Source of the DNA: an uncultured Oscillospiraceae bacterium
GTDB taxonomy: Bacteria; Bacillota; Clostridia; Oscillospirales; Acutalibacteraceae
Direction: 5' to 3'
Assembly (NCBI GenBank): GCA_958451705.1
Contig: CAUDRD010000013.1
Location: 1 to 13,880 of the forward strand
Length of the DNA stretch: 13,880 bases
Both the position numbers and the translations under genes were made by a program. The notes below the pieces were generated by a model. That model made no database searches. It was given only the letters and a program-made list of their open reading frames with translations, and was not told where the DNA came from. The stretch's first letter is position 1, and each line of letters starts with the position of its first letter. Below, in pieces: positions 13,419-13,880 of this stretch.

Positions 13419-13552
13419 TATAATATATGATGTTCAGTTAAATTAAACGGTATTGAGTACAACATGAAAAAGCCTTGTATTAATAATGATATTCTATACA
13501 ATCACTCTGCCACGGCATTACCCTGACGTATCCCTTTACACAAGGGACACGT
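13419..13552 (+). other. Possible short transcript with a strong hairpin; 20-codon frame inside
   Basis: TTGTCT (13395-13400) and TATAAT (13419-13424) are spaced by 18 bases. Downstream lies a 20-codon frame, ATG 13464 to TGA 13524-13526, with no convincing ribosome site. It is followed at once by a hairpin: ACGT-A-TCCCTT (13526-13536) with AAGGGA-C-ACGT (13542-13552), ten pairs, one A-C mismatch and a five-base loop. The tail is only weakly T-rich. It could be a small RNA or a small peptide gene. Nothing else is evident in the AT-rich stretch 13278-13600. Confidence 0.3.
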
Positions 13553-13608
13553 TGTTTAGTGCTGAATTTTAGGTTTTTCGACAATCTCCTCATATTTTTG
13601 CCAATATA

Positions 13609-13639
13609 TTGACAGTTTACTTTTTCCGAAAAATATGAT
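13609..13639 (+). promoter_or_regulatory. Promoter of the Y-family polymerase gene
   Basis: TTGACA (13609-13614) and TATGAT (13634-13639) are spaced by 19 bases, slightly long. The predicted start near 13646 lies immediately before the LexA box. Confidence 0.6.
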
Positions 13640-13649
13640 ATCATCTTTA

Positions 13650-13663
13650 CGAACAAATGTTCG
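13650..13663. promoter_or_regulatory. LexA (SOS) box
   Basis: CGAACAAATGTTCG fits the Gram-positive LexA/DinR consensus CGAAC-N4-GTTCG with perfect arms. It sits just after the predicted start site and touches the AGGTGA ribosome site of the polymerase gene, so bound LexA would block transcription. Confidence 0.92.
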
Positions 13664-13673
13664 AGGTGATTTT

Positions 13674-13880
13674 ATGAAAAACCGAACAATACTCCACTGC
13701 GACCTTAACAACTTTTTCGCTTCGGTGGAATGCTTTTATGCGCCGGAGCTTAAAAAGGTACCCGTTGCAGTATGCGGCTCAAAGGAGGAACGGCACGGAA
13801 TAGTTCTTGCCAAAAACGAGCTGGCAAAAAAATGCGGAGTAAAAACAGCGGAAGCCATTTGGCAGGCTAAAAAGAAATGC
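13674..13880 (+). CDS. dinB: Y-family DNA polymerase (DinB/UmuC-like), N-terminal 69 codons
   Basis: Error-prone polymerase for copying damaged DNA. The visible part starts ILHCDLNNFFASVE (Asp10 is the expected first metal ligand; FFASVE the nucleotide-binding strand), then VPVAVCGSKEERHGIVLAKN and VKTAEAIWQAKKKC. The DLNNFFASVE and GSKEERHGIVLAKN wording is typical of the Clostridia/Bacillus Y-family group. Start ATG 13674 follows GAGGTGA by four bases. The LexA box just upstream makes it an SOS gene. The frame is open to the right edge, so fingers, thumb and little-finger domains lie outside the window. Pol IV versus UmuC-like Pol V cannot be told apart from this part. Confidence 0.93.
   Translation, partial: MKNRTILHCDLNNFFASVECFYAPELKKVPVAVCGSKEERHGIVLAKNELAKKCGVKTAEAIWQAKKKC

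Noticed and set aside
1..13880. Mobile elements, tRNA/rRNA genes and CRISPR arrays
   Set aside because: I looked for transposase motifs, cloverleaf-like CCA ends and regularly spaced repeats and saw none.

Overview
The window reads as a chromosomal segment of a spore-forming, Gram-positive anaerobe of class Clostridia (Bacillota). The reasons are a SpoIID-type sporulation enzyme, a secreted protein with three S-layer-homology (SLH) domains, a Gram-positive LexA box (CGAAC-N4-GTTCG), strong AGGAGG-type ribosome sites, TTGACA/TATAAT promoters and moderate-to-low GC. The genus cannot be fixed from the sequence. I see no rRNA, tRNA, CRISPR array, insertion sequence or phage gene.

Layout. 1-2208: a minus-strand pair, an unrecognised multi-spanning membrane protein (cut by the window edge) behind citrate synthase. 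2237-4971: two plus-strand single genes, each with its own terminator: a SpoIID-like lytic transglycosylase and a secreted GDSL/SGNH hydrolase anchored by SLH domains. 5016-8884: a compact minus-strand operon running Crp/Fnr-type regulator, substrate-binding lipoprotein, permease, ATPase, TetR-type regulator. It is a NitT/TauT-family ABC importer with a transcription factor at each end. 8912-11516: a minus-strand metal-efflux operon, an ArsR/SmtB-type zinc-site repressor overlapping a P1B-type ATPase, with a near-consensus promoter and a recognisable operator. 11548-12210: divergent from it, a YjdF (DUF2992) gene behind a long structured leader that matches the yjdF (azaaromatic-sensing) riboswitch class by context and fold. 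12219-13277: a minus-strand secreted alpha/beta hydrolase with a 150-base leader I cannot assign to a known RNA class. 13419-13552: a possible short transcript with a strong hairpin. 13609-13880: the start of a LexA-controlled Y-family DNA polymerase, cut by the window edge.

How they work together. The efflux operon is a self-contained zinc/cadmium response: the repressor carries the CzrA-type alpha-5 metal site and would release its operator when metal rises. The ABC operon looks autoregulated at its first gene, through a perfect palindrome just downstream of its start site. Most of the window is ordinary Clostridia gene content. The least explained parts are the hydrolase leader with its promoter palindrome (13090-13277), the hairpin transcript at 13419-13552, and three enzymes with unusual residues: SpoIID without its usual Cys/His metal ligands, the GDSL enzyme without its usual Asp, and citrate synthase with a repeated C-terminal motif.
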